Shown here: piece by piece, positions 1-6,209 of the stretch
Numbering within the stretch: position 1 is the stretch's first letter
Layout of the letters: every line of letters begins with the position of its first letter
From: Candidatus Peregrinibacteria bacterium RIFCSPLOWO2_01_FULL_39_12
Lineage (GTDB): Bacteria; Patescibacteriota; Gracilibacteria; UBA1369; LOWO2-01-FULL-3
Length of the DNA: 7,918 nucleotides
Assembly (NCBI GenBank): GCA_001787455.1
Contig: MFXA01000016.1
Location: 16,730 to 24,647, forward strand
Direction of reading: 5' to 3'
Position numbers and translations under genes: made by a program
The notes under the pieces: model-generated
Databases searched by the model: none
The model's input: the letters and a program-made list of their open reading frames with translations, nothing else
What the model was told of the DNA's origin: nothing

Positions 1-2
1 GA

Positions 3-464
3 CTTTCGGTTGGACTTGGAATGGCGATGAGTTTACAGATGGATAGAAAATCAAATAAAGTTTTTGTTGTGATGGGGGATGGGGAGCTTCAAAACGGTCA
101 GGTTTGGGAAGCTGCGCTGGCTTGCGCGCATTACAATCTTAGCAATTTGGTTTTATTTATTGATAATAACAAGGCTCAGTCCGGCGAGCTTATTTCATCT
201 GTTATGAATATTCCTTCCATCCAGGATAAATTTGAGGCTTTTGGCTGGAATGTTATTCAGGTGGTTGACGGACATAATTTCGATCAAATTTTGGATGGGG
301 TTTCACGTGCGGTTACATCTGTAAGAAAACCTGTGTGCGTGTGGTGCCATACTGTTTGCGGAAAGGGCGTTGATTTCGCTGAAGGAAAACCGAGTTATCA
401 AAGAAGTGTTTTAAGCGAAGGGGAAATGTTGGTTGTGACATCTAAATTAAAAGAAGTGTTATGA
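3..464 (+). CDS. Transketolase N-terminal (TPP-binding) subunit, 5' end outside window
   Basis: The reading frame is open from the first base, so the gene starts upstream; 153 residues are visible. The ATG at 21 is an internal Met of the conserved region GLGMAMSL, not a start. The thiamine-diphosphate motif is clear: GDGE (75-86) followed by DNN (162-170). The stretches GWNVIQVVDGH and CHTVCGKGVDF fit the end of the transketolase N-terminal subunit. The family normally ends with a Trp-His-Gly whose His contacts the substrate or cofactor. Here the aligned residues read Tyr-Gln-Arg (396-404), so that His is missing. The stop overlaps the start of the next gene (ATGA, 461-464), which suggests translational coupling. 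Known family role: transfer of two-carbon ketol units between pentose phosphates. Whether this copy is a working transketolase is uncertain. Confidence 0.85.
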   Translation, partial: LSVGLGMAMSLQMDRKSNKVFVVMGDGELQNGQVWEAALACAHYNLSNLVLFIDNNKAQSGELISSVMNIPSIQDKFEAFGWNVIQVVDGHNFDQILDGVSRAVTSVRKPVCVWCHTVCGKGVDFAEGKPSYQRSVLSEGEMLVVTSKLKEVL

Positions 465-862
465 TTTTAAAGCTTGCAAATAAATACAGGAATATTGTTG
501 TGTTAAGTTCAGGAACAACCGGTACGCAAGTTTGCGCTGAATTCGCAAAGTTTTTCCCCAATCGTTATTTTACTTTTGGGGAGGCGGAAGGGAATATCGC
601 TTCTTCTTCCGCCGGATTTGCGCTTCGAGGGAAAATGCCTGTAATTGTTGCCGACCGAGATTTTTTAACAGGGGCTTTTGAGCAAATACGCGACGATATT
701 TGCGAGTCGAATCTAAATGTGAAAATTATTATTAACGGAAGCAACTCTGAAGAAAAAAAACTTGCCGATTTGCTTCCAAATATGAAAATTTACAGCGAAA
801 CGGGTGCCGATGATCTTGAAAATATATTTTTCGAATATGGTCCTGCTGTAGTTTTCGTGTGA
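461..862 (+). CDS. Short transketolase C-terminal subunit: pyrimidine-binding domain only
   Basis: This 133-residue protein aligns with the pyrimidine-binding domain of the transketolase C-terminal subunit. The segment FGEAEGNIASSSAGFAL (residues ~39-55) matches the family's G-I-A-E-Q-N block, and Glu43 corresponds to the glutamate that activates TPP. AFEQIRDDICESNLNVKIII and LPNM also match. Family C-terminal subunits are usually about 300 residues. This one stops right after the pyrimidine domain (family ending G-P-V-Y-I-R-L, here GPAVVFV), so the transketolase C-terminal domain is absent. The G-E-D-G-x-T-H-Q loop, which carries a catalytic Asp and His, is also missing; in its place is a short N-G-S-N-S-E-E-K-K stretch. 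The next gene starts 46 bp later, leaving no room for the lost domain. It probably pairs with the preceding subunit. It may be degenerate or have a changed function. Confidence 0.75.
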   Translation: MILKLANKYRNIVVLSSGTTGTQVCAEFAKFFPNRYFTFGEAEGNIASSSAGFALRGKMPVIVADRDFLTGAFEQIRDDICESNLNVKIIINGSNSEEKKLADLLPNMKIYSETGADDLENIFFEYGPAVVFV

Positions 863-868
863 GAAGTA

Positions 869-877
869 TGATATAAT
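869..877 (+). promoter_or_regulatory. Extended -10 promoter for prs-rpiB-rpe
   Basis: The sequence TGATATAAT contains a perfect TATAAT (872-877) preceded by TG with one base between, the classic extended -10. No good -35 is visible at 16-18 bp upstream (TAGTTT at 849-854 is poor), which is usual for extended -10 promoters. Transcription would start near 884, about 25 bases before the prs ATG. The site begins only 7 bases after the stop of the preceding gene, so prs can be expressed apart from the transketolase genes. Confidence 0.6.
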
Positions 878-908
878 TTTAGTGTTTTAAGATAGAAAAA
901 AAGTTTTT

Positions 909-1850
909 ATGCAGCAGCACCAAATAAAATTTTTTGCAGGATCTTCCCATCCGGAGCTGGCTAAAGAAATTTCCAAATATTTGAAGACTTCCGTTTCCGA
1001 ACTTGTAATTTCAAAATTTGCCTGTGGTGAAATTTACGCAAAGCCGAAGGATACAGTGCGCGGCGTTGATGCTTTTGTTCTTCAAACCGGATCTTCAAAT
1101 ATAAATGAAGATTTGATGGAACTTTTTATAATTCTGGACAGTTTAAAAAGGTCATTTGCCGGAAGAATACATGTTGTTATGCCTCATTACGGATATGCGA
1201 GGCAGGATAGAGTTGCGACTCCGCGCGAGCCGATTTCCGCGAAACTTGTTGCGGATTTAATTTCTGCGGCCGGAGCGGATCATATTATTACAATGAAACT
1301 TCATAGCGACCAGGAGCAGGGATTTTTCAATTTTCCCGTAGATAATCTGAGTACTGAAAAACTTTTTGCGGAATATTTTGCGAAGAAGGGTCTGAAAGAT
1401 CTGGTTGTTGTTTCTCCAGATGCGGGCGGAGCGAAGGATGCAAAAAGATTGGCAAATTTATTGATGGCGAATCTTGCGATTATTTATAAAACCAGACCGT
1501 CTCACAATAAAGCTCAGGCTAATCATGTTATTGGTGACGTAAAAGGGAAGGGGTGTTTGATATACGACGATATGATTGATACCGGGGGTAGTGTTGTTGA
1601 GGCTTTGCGTGCGTTGAAAGAGTGTGGTGCGAAAAAAGTTTATCTGGCGGCGACTCATGCTGTGTTTTCCGATCCTGCCGCTGAAAGACTGCGAAATGCC
1701 GGGTTTGAGGAAGTTGTTGTCACAAATACCATCCCGATTTCTAAAAATAAGAAATTTAAGGGGCTTGTTGTACTTTCAGTTGCGCCTTTGTTGGCAAAAA
1801 TCATAGAAAATATCCATGAAGATAAATCCGTAACCAGCGCGCTTTTATGA
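909..1850 (+). CDS. prs: Ribose-phosphate pyrophosphokinase (PRPP synthetase)
   Basis: Makes PRPP from ribose 5-phosphate and ATP for purine, pyrimidine, NAD, histidine and tryptophan synthesis; cytosolic. The 313 residues match class I enzymes in length. Visible landmarks are LMELFIILDSLKR, the block PHYGYARQDR...PREPISAKLVADL, His132 in KLHSDQEQGFF, VVVSPDAGGAKDAKRLA, a flexible-loop KTRP with its Lys and Arg kept, and the PRPP-binding loop DDMIDTGGS (220-228). Two usually conserved acidic positions differ. The family F-S-D-G-E reads F-A-C-G-E (Cys39), and the Asp two residues before His132 is Lys130. Both are near the ATP/Mg site in characterised relatives. No Shine-Dalgarno is seen before the ATG. 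The stop overlaps the rpiB start (ATGA, 1847-1850). Family assignment is firm; the effect of the substitutions is unknown. Confidence 0.95.
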   Translation: MQQHQIKFFAGSSHPELAKEISKYLKTSVSELVISKFACGEIYAKPKDTVRGVDAFVLQTGSSNINEDLMELFIILDSLKRSFAGRIHVVMPHYGYARQDRVATPREPISAKLVADLISAAGADHIITMKLHSDQEQGFFNFPVDNLSTEKLFAEYFAKKGLKDLVVVSPDAGGAKDAKRLANLLMANLAIIYKTRPSHNKAQANHVIGDVKGKGCLIYDDMIDTGGSVVEALRALKECGAKKVYLAATHAVFSDPAAERLRNAGFEEVVVTNTIPISKNKKFKGLVVLSVAPLLAKIIENIHEDKSVTSALL

Positions 1851-2305
1851 TAGGTGAAAAAAAGAAAAAACTTATATTTGCGGGTAGCGATCATGCAGGT
1901 TTTAAAGCGAAGGAGGAGCTTAAAAATTATCTTGGCGGTAAAGATTTTGATGTAACGGATTTAGGATGTTTTAGCGAAGAGCCTTGCGATTATCCCGATA
2001 TTGCGAGAGAAGTCGGGGAAAAAGTTTATGAACATGCCGGTTCTTTCGGAATTTTAATTTGCGGAAGCGGAGTTGGAATGTCTATGGCGGCAAATAAAAT
2101 GAAGGGGATCCGCGCGGTTTTGGCAAGCAGTGAGGAAATTGCCGAATTATCACGCAGGCATAATGATGCCAATGTTGTTACTCTTGGCGCAAGGGTTATG
2201 GAAATTGGTTTAATGAAGAAGATTGTTGACAAGTTTTTGTCGACAGATTTTGAGAAAGGGGAGGAAAGGCATGTAAAAAGAGTTGAGAAAATGAATGTGA
2301 TGTAA
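1847..2305 (+). CDS. rpiB: Ribose-5-phosphate isomerase B
   Basis: Interconverts ribulose 5-phosphate and ribose 5-phosphate, feeding Prs encoded just upstream. The 152 residues are typical of the RpiB/LacAB family. The N-terminal GSDHAGFKAKEEL (Asp15, His16), the CDYPDIA segment, the catalytic Cys72 in ICGSGVGMSMAANK, and RRHNDANVVTLGARVM (His105) are all present. This indicates a true RpiB rather than the LacA/LacB galactose-6-phosphate isomerase pair, where one partner lacks the Cys. The ATG overlaps the prs stop by four bases, consistent with coupled translation. rpe follows 11 bp after the stop. Nothing looks damaged. Confidence 0.95.
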   Translation: MIGEKKKKLIFAGSDHAGFKAKEELKNYLGGKDFDVTDLGCFSEEPCDYPDIAREVGEKVYEHAGSFGILICGSGVGMSMAANKMKGIRAVLASSEEIAELSRRHNDANVVTLGARVMEIGLMKKIVDKFLSTDFEKGEERHVKRVEKMNVM

Positions 2306-2316
2306 AGTTTTTAAAA

Positions 2317-2943
2317 ATGAAAATACAAGTCGCTCCGTCAATTTTGTCCGCGGATTTCGGGAAACTGAATGAGGAAATTGCTTCTGTTGAACTTTACAGC
2401 GACAGGATACATTTTGATGTGATGGACGGGCATTTTGTGCCGAATATCAGTTTCGGGGCTCCGGTTATGAGGTGCGTTAAGACCAAACTGCCTTTGGACG
2501 TGCATTTGATGATCGAGAATCCGTGGAAATTTTTTGAAGATTTTGTTAAGGCTGGGGCAGATACGATAATTGTTCACAGCGAGGCTTGCCGGGATTTGAA
2601 GGCGATTTTGAAGGAGATTAGGGGATTAGGGGTGAAGGCAGGCGTTTCTATCAAGCCCAAAACTGGGATTTCTGCTATTAAGGGGGTTTTGGATTTGGTG
2701 GATCAGGTGCTTATTATGACTGTTGAGCCGGGATTTGGCGGGCAGGATTTTATGGAAGAGATGCTTCCTAAGATTGCCGGATTGAGGAAGTGCGGATTTA
2801 AGGGAGATATTAGTGTGGATGGGGGGATAAATGAGAGAACAGCCAAGCTTTGTATAGATGCCGGGGCAAATATTATGATTGCCGGAAGCTATATTTTTAA
2901 GGCAAAAGACAGGAAAAAGGCGATAATGGGGTTGAGGGTGTAG
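2317..2943 (+). CDS. rpe: Ribulose-phosphate 3-epimerase
   Basis: Interconverts ribulose 5-phosphate and xylulose 5-phosphate in the pentose phosphate pathway. The 208 residues form a TIM-barrel protein close to the usual 215-225. Metal and catalytic residues are in place: IHFDVMDG (His32, Asp34), DVHLM (His63) and VDGG (Asp168). The phosphate-binding MTVEPGFGGQ and the late GANIMIAGS are also present. The loop reads SIKPKTGI, closer to the eukaryote-like KPGTxV form than to the common bacterial NPxTP, and EPGFGGQ fits the same form. It lies 11 bp after rpiB and is probably the last gene of the prs-rpiB-rpe transcript. There is no clear Shine-Dalgarno. Confidence 0.95.
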   Translation: MKIQVAPSILSADFGKLNEEIASVELYSDRIHFDVMDGHFVPNISFGAPVMRCVKTKLPLDVHLMIENPWKFFEDFVKAGADTIIVHSEACRDLKAILKEIRGLGVKAGVSIKPKTGISAIKGVLDLVDQVLIMTVEPGFGGQDFMEEMLPKIAGLRKCGFKGDISVDGGINERTAKLCIDAGANIMIAGSYIFKAKDRKKAIMGLRV

Positions 2944-2973
2944 GGTGTATGGTAAATTTAAGAGAGGATAAGG

Positions 2974-2992
2974 TGTCCGCCTTTGGCGGACA
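2974..2992 (+). terminator. Hairpin after rpe, possible terminator
   Basis: A perfect 8-bp stem (TGTCCGCC / GGCGGACA) closes a three-base TTT loop, 31 bp after the rpe stop. The following bases are GT-rich (GTTTGTTGG) with only a poor T tract, so classic intrinsic termination is unsure. A second, weaker inverted repeat (about 3005-3010 with 3023-3028) is followed by seven Ts at 3036-3042. The palindrome could also be a dispersed genomic repeat. Confidence 0.4.
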
Positions 2993-3030
2993 GTTTGTTG
3001 GCTAGGACATTCGCTGCCGCTCATGTCTGC

Positions 3031-3058
3031 TTGCATTTTTTTGTTGTTGTACTATAAT
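3031..3058 (+). promoter_or_regulatory. Promoter for the 982-residue RelA/SpoT-like gene
   Basis: A perfect -10 TATAAT (3053-3058) lies 16 bp after a moderate -35 TTGCAT (3031-3036). Transcription would begin near 3065, about 20 bases before the ATG at 3086. No Shine-Dalgarno is seen in the short leader. The -10 is followed by TTTA, as at the prs promoter. Confidence 0.6.
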
Positions 3059-3085
3059 TTTACTCCTGTGTCTAATTAAACGTAT

Positions 3086-6034
3086 ATGAGTGACGGATCA
3101 GAAAATGGGAAAAAGAAGGATGGCGCAGATGAAACCAGTGGTGTCGAGGCTGAGGGGACGACAGATGTTGAGGCTCGCAACCCTGATGATTCTGTTGTAG
3201 CAGAGGATACAACTGTTGTTGCTTCGCATTATAATGATCCTGCCGGTATTGTTAGCGCAAACATGACTGATACTGGGGTTCCTGACGATCTGCATGGTGG
3301 TGTTGAGGATCGTAGTGGAGAGGTTCTTTCCGTTGCCACTGCTACTTTTGCCGATGATTCTATGGGCGTGGGTGTTGCGGATGAACGAAGAAGAGGGCGT
3401 AGAGAAATTTTTGACGCGTTAAGATTAAACGGTGATTTTGGTTCAGTTACCAGATTTCTTCTGGAGAGCGGGGATTTTGATCCAAAGAAGCTTGATAATC
3501 AGAAAAGTTTTTTTTGGCATAGGATGTTCGGGGAGACTCATCCCGATAATTCTCCGGATGATTCTCTTTTTAATGCTGTTTGTTATTTTGATGAAATTGT
3601 TCGTGAGTTTGAACTTGAAGATGCTCCTCTTTTTAATAATCCCGAGATTAGGGAAGATTTAAGGGGAAGATTGCATGAGTTTATGCAATATGTTGATTCC
3701 AAGGTTGATAGTGTTGCGCTTAGACTAAAAGGATCCGAGGGATGCTCGAATTTTTCCGAGGACTGGCGCAGTAATTTGAAATACGCATGTTATGTTACGT
3801 TTCTTATCCATTATGGAGAAAAAAGGAAAGGAGAATTGGACGACGAAGGTAATCCCAGGGATTATGCGTATCATCCTGTCAGATCGGCTCTTGATAATCT
3901 TGTGCCAAGGGTAAGGTTTTTTTGTGAGCCTACTATAATTGCAGATATCTTTCACGATGTTCCGGAGAATTGGGACAAAGGGTTTTTAGGTATACTTAGT
4001 GTTTCAAAGGAAGAGGAGATTGGATTGGCTGATTTTGGTAAGAAGGCTGGTCGACTAAGAGCGATTCAAGAGTCACTTAAGAGGGAAAAAGGTGGTATGT
4101 TTGATAAGTGGTTTCAGGGGCTTTGTCAGGTTTTTGATACTGTTTCCGGCAGACAGAGTGATGAATTTGATATTACGGCGTATTTGTCTAAAACTGTTGG
4201 AGTTTGGAGTCTCGTCGATATTCTTACCAAAACAAGTGATAACAGAGCGAAAGCGATTGTTGAGATGCTTGCTAAGATTTGTAATCATTCCGGCGCCGCT
4301 ATGTTTTCCGCAGCCAGAGCGCTTTTGATAAAAATGACTGACAGGCTTGATAATATTGCATCGTTAAAATCTCTTATGAAGCATGGAACGAAAATGGGAG
4401 GACCAACGAAAGAAAGAGTTTCGGAGATAGGACTTGAAACTATTCACTTTTTTATAGCTTTGGCGATTGCTCTTAAGGCTTGGAATATAGTTGACTGGCT
4501 TTACGATTATATGGTTTTTAGTGATCCCGAGGAAAGAAAAAGAAGGATTGAGTTGCGAAGGCAATCGGATTCTGGGATAGAGAGGGGTAAAGAAACAACA
4601 GTTCTTAAAACTCAGTTTAAATGGGTGTTTGAAGAGAAGTTAAGAGGGCGGATGAAGGATTCTTCAATTTCCGATGGTAAAGATTACGTTTTGGAATTTA
4701 GACCTGTTGGTGTGCGTTATGAAAGGGCTGAGGCGGCTTTTGAGGCTGCGGGTAGAGGAACGTATGTGCGTCATTTTCAGCATTTTGTTATTTTTCGCTG
4801 TGGGAAAAAGAATCCCGAGATGTTAGTGGCGGCATCAGAAGTTTTCAAGGGGCTTTTTCCTAAACCTCTTAGCGATGAGGTTTTGACGAGAGGGGAATTT
4901 GGCAGTGTGCTTGGAGAGAAGCTGTCAAAAAATCGTATGGGAGTTCTCGATGAAGAGAACGGCTATAGCGATGTATTTGGAGTCGGAGTATGGTCGGTTT
5001 TTAATGGACCGGAAGATTTTTCCGGGAAAATTCTTGGGGATGTGAATCGAGGATATTTTTATAGAGATCCGGCGATAAATGTAGATGAATTTTTGGCAGA
5101 GATTGAATCCGGCGGCACTGTTGGCAGGATGGGTGATGAGGAAGAGGAGCCTGTCAGGGTTAGTGAATCTAGGGCGCGTATCTTGCTTAAGGAAGGGATT
5201 GATGGTTTAGAGAGAAGGTTTCCATCTGAATTCCAAGCTCTTAATGAGCGTTTCCCTGCTATAATTTCTGAAATTAGAAATAAGGGGGTTGCGGTAGTTT
5301 TTGGTGCTGATGATGTTGATGCTCCCGCCCGTGCTGCAAGAGCCAGAGTTTTAGCTTTACTCAATGGAATAAAGCCTTTTGTAAAATTACTTGCAGATCA
5401 GTATTCTCTTATTGACTGTTTAAGGGCAAGGATGTGTCCTTCCGTGGATGTTGCCAGAGAAAATGTCAGGAGAGAGATTTTACCCATTGATCTTCCCGAG
5501 TTTGGAAAGGCTTCTTTAAATTGCCCATCTGAGATCGAAAGTAATTCCTCCGGGATTGACGCTGAAGGTATCGATAAAATTGAAAAAGTTATCGGTCAGC
5601 TTGTAATGACGATGTTTATGGAAAAGCCTGTAACCGCTGTAGTTCGAGTAAACGGCGAGTACAGTGTTGAGGTTCAATTGCCTGCGGAATATGCTGACTT
5701 GAATGGTGCTCTTGCATTTGGTGCTCCTTGGGCGCTTGGACGAGAGATTGTTTTTGTTGAAGAAACAGAAACTGACGGGAAGAAACAATTTAGTATAACC
5801 GTTGATTTAGGAAAACCTTTCGATTCGGCTCGCTTTGACAGGCAAGCCGGTTTTATTAATGAACTTTTGGTTAAATATCAAAGTACGCTTCTTTTGGATA
5901 AATATCAGGGAGTCAGGGGCGGGGTGTTTGCTCCCGGTTATGAGGAGGTGCAGGCAGGTTTAAGGACTGTTGCTGAACCTGAGGAAGATTTAGGAGACTT
6001 GGGGCAAGATTCTGGCGATGATCCTCAAGTGTAA
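3086..6034 (+). CDS. Large divergent RelA/SpoT-like HD-domain protein (982 aa)
   Basis: Residues 1 to about 100 are acidic, Val/Thr/Gly-rich and probably disordered. Residues ~235-470 look like the HD hydrolase domain of RelA/SpoT homologues. The matches are HYGEKRKGE (His242, Arg247), YHPVRSAL (His263), FHDVPEN (His290, Asp291, Glu294), IKMTDRLDNIASL (Asp419), then ETIHFFIALAIALKAWNIVDWL from 451, matching the family's E-T-L-x-I-Y-A-P-L-A-x-R-L-G-I helix. All four metal-ligand positions (His263, His290, Asp291, Asp419) are kept. The second acid of the usual H-D-x-x-E-D is Asn295. The Asp291-Asp419 distance is about 60 residues longer than in known enzymes. Residues ~506-690 may be a decayed synthetase region: NGY at 625-627 resembles the family N-G-Y-Q-S-L-H, but Ser-Leu-His is lost. 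Residues ~700-982 are unrecognised, and no TGS or ACT domain is evident. Likely cytosolic, since no signal peptide is seen. Inferred role: (p)ppGpp or related nucleotide hydrolysis or sensing. Confidence 0.7.
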   Translation: MSDGSENGKKKDGADETSGVEAEGTTDVEARNPDDSVVAEDTTVVASHYNDPAGIVSANMTDTGVPDDLHGGVEDRSGEVLSVATATFADDSMGVGVADERRRGRREIFDALRLNGDFGSVTRFLLESGDFDPKKLDNQKSFFWHRMFGETHPDNSPDDSLFNAVCYFDEIVREFELEDAPLFNNPEIREDLRGRLHEFMQYVDSKVDSVALRLKGSEGCSNFSEDWRSNLKYACYVTFLIHYGEKRKGELDDEGNPRDYAYHPVRSALDNLVPRVRFFCEPTIIADIFHDVPENWDKGFLGILSVSKEEEIGLADFGKKAGRLRAIQESLKREKGGMFDKWFQGLCQVFDTVSGRQSDEFDITAYLSKTVGVWSLVDILTKTSDNRAKAIVEMLAKICNHSGAAMFSAARALLIKMTDRLDNIASLKSLMKHGTKMGGPTKERVSEIGLETIHFFIALAIALKAWNIVDWLYDYMVFSDPEERKRRIELRRQSDSGIERGKETTVLKTQFKWVFEEKLRGRMKDSSISDGKDYVLEFRPVGVRYERAEAAFEAAGRGTYVRHFQHFVIFRCGKKNPEMLVAASEVFKGLFPKPLSDEVLTRGEFGSVLGEKLSKNRMGVLDEENGYSDVFGVGVWSVFNGPEDFSGKILGDVNRGYFYRDPAINVDEFLAEIESGGTVGRMGDEEEEPVRVSESRARILLKEGIDGLERRFPSEFQALNERFPAIISEIRNKGVAVVFGADDVDAPARAARARVLALLNGIKPFVKLLADQYSLIDCLRARMCPSVDVARENVRREILPIDLPEFGKASLNCPSEIESNSSGIDAEGIDKIEKVIGQLVMTMFMEKPVTAVVRVNGEYSVEVQLPAEYADLNGALAFGAPWALGREIVFVEETETDGKKQFSITVDLGKPFDSARFDRQAGFINELLVKYQSTLLLDKYQGVRGGVFAPGYEEVQAGLRTVAEPEEDLGDLGQDSGDDPQV

Positions 6035-6062
6035 GATTCTTTACTCCGCTACGCCGCAGTTG

Positions 6063-6209
6063 GATTAGGATAAAGAAAACATAATCCTCAGATTCAAAAA
6101 CTAATTTTTTGCTCTTTTTAATGTCACAAACACTTTTGTTGACACTATTTGCAATAATCGCCAAGCTTCTATCACAAAACCTTCCTTTTGGGAGTGCTAT
6201 TTTTATCAT
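6063..6209 (-). pseudogene. hisG: 5' fragment of ATP phosphoribosyltransferase gene (hisG)
   Basis: Read on the minus strand from the ATG at 6209, the frame begins MIKIALPKGRF, the hallmark N-terminus of HisG. About 20 residues later it gives SKKLVFESED and FFILI, matching the HisG S-R-K-L-I-F-E block and the strand that follows. The likeness ends at residue 49 (about 6063), before the family's P-S-D-V-P-T-Y-V. Beyond that the frame stays open only into the antisense of the 982-residue gene (to 5913) and no longer resembles HisG. A complete short-form HisG has about 200 residues, so roughly three quarters is missing. HisG joins ATP and PRPP in the first step of histidine synthesis; this remnant should be inactive. 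Its start overlaps the 3' end of purM by 38 bp, so the two were probably an operon before the break. Confidence 0.7.

Noticed and set aside
461..908. A frameshift hiding the rest of the transketolase C-terminal subunit
   Set aside because: Only 46 bases separate its stop from prs, and these carry a promoter; no C-terminal domain could fit in any frame.
1..2943. UGA recoded as glycine (as in Gracilibacteria/Absconditabacteria)
   Set aside because: The tkt, prs and rpiB frames end where families end or in ATGA overlaps, and reading through gives no family sequence.
5260..5265. TATAAT inside the 982-residue gene (also at 3934-3939)
   Set aside because: Both lie within coding sequence with no convincing -35 and no gene start nearby.
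5059..5364. Long minus-strand open frame rich in Ser/Ala/Leu opposite the 982-residue gene
   Set aside because: Low-complexity antisense shadow with no motif and no start signal; the plus-strand gene explains the openness.
5913..6062. Continuation of the HisG-like minus-strand frame as a real protein
   Set aside because: Beyond residue 49 it does not resemble HisG and is the antisense of the 982-residue gene's 3' end.
6035..6125. Intrinsic terminator after the 982-residue gene
   Set aside because: The GGATTA (6062-6067) / TAATCC (6082-6087) repeat has only 6 bp, is AT-rich with a 14-base loop, and lies 17 bases before the T run at 6105. Most of it is explained by the hisG fragment on the other strand.
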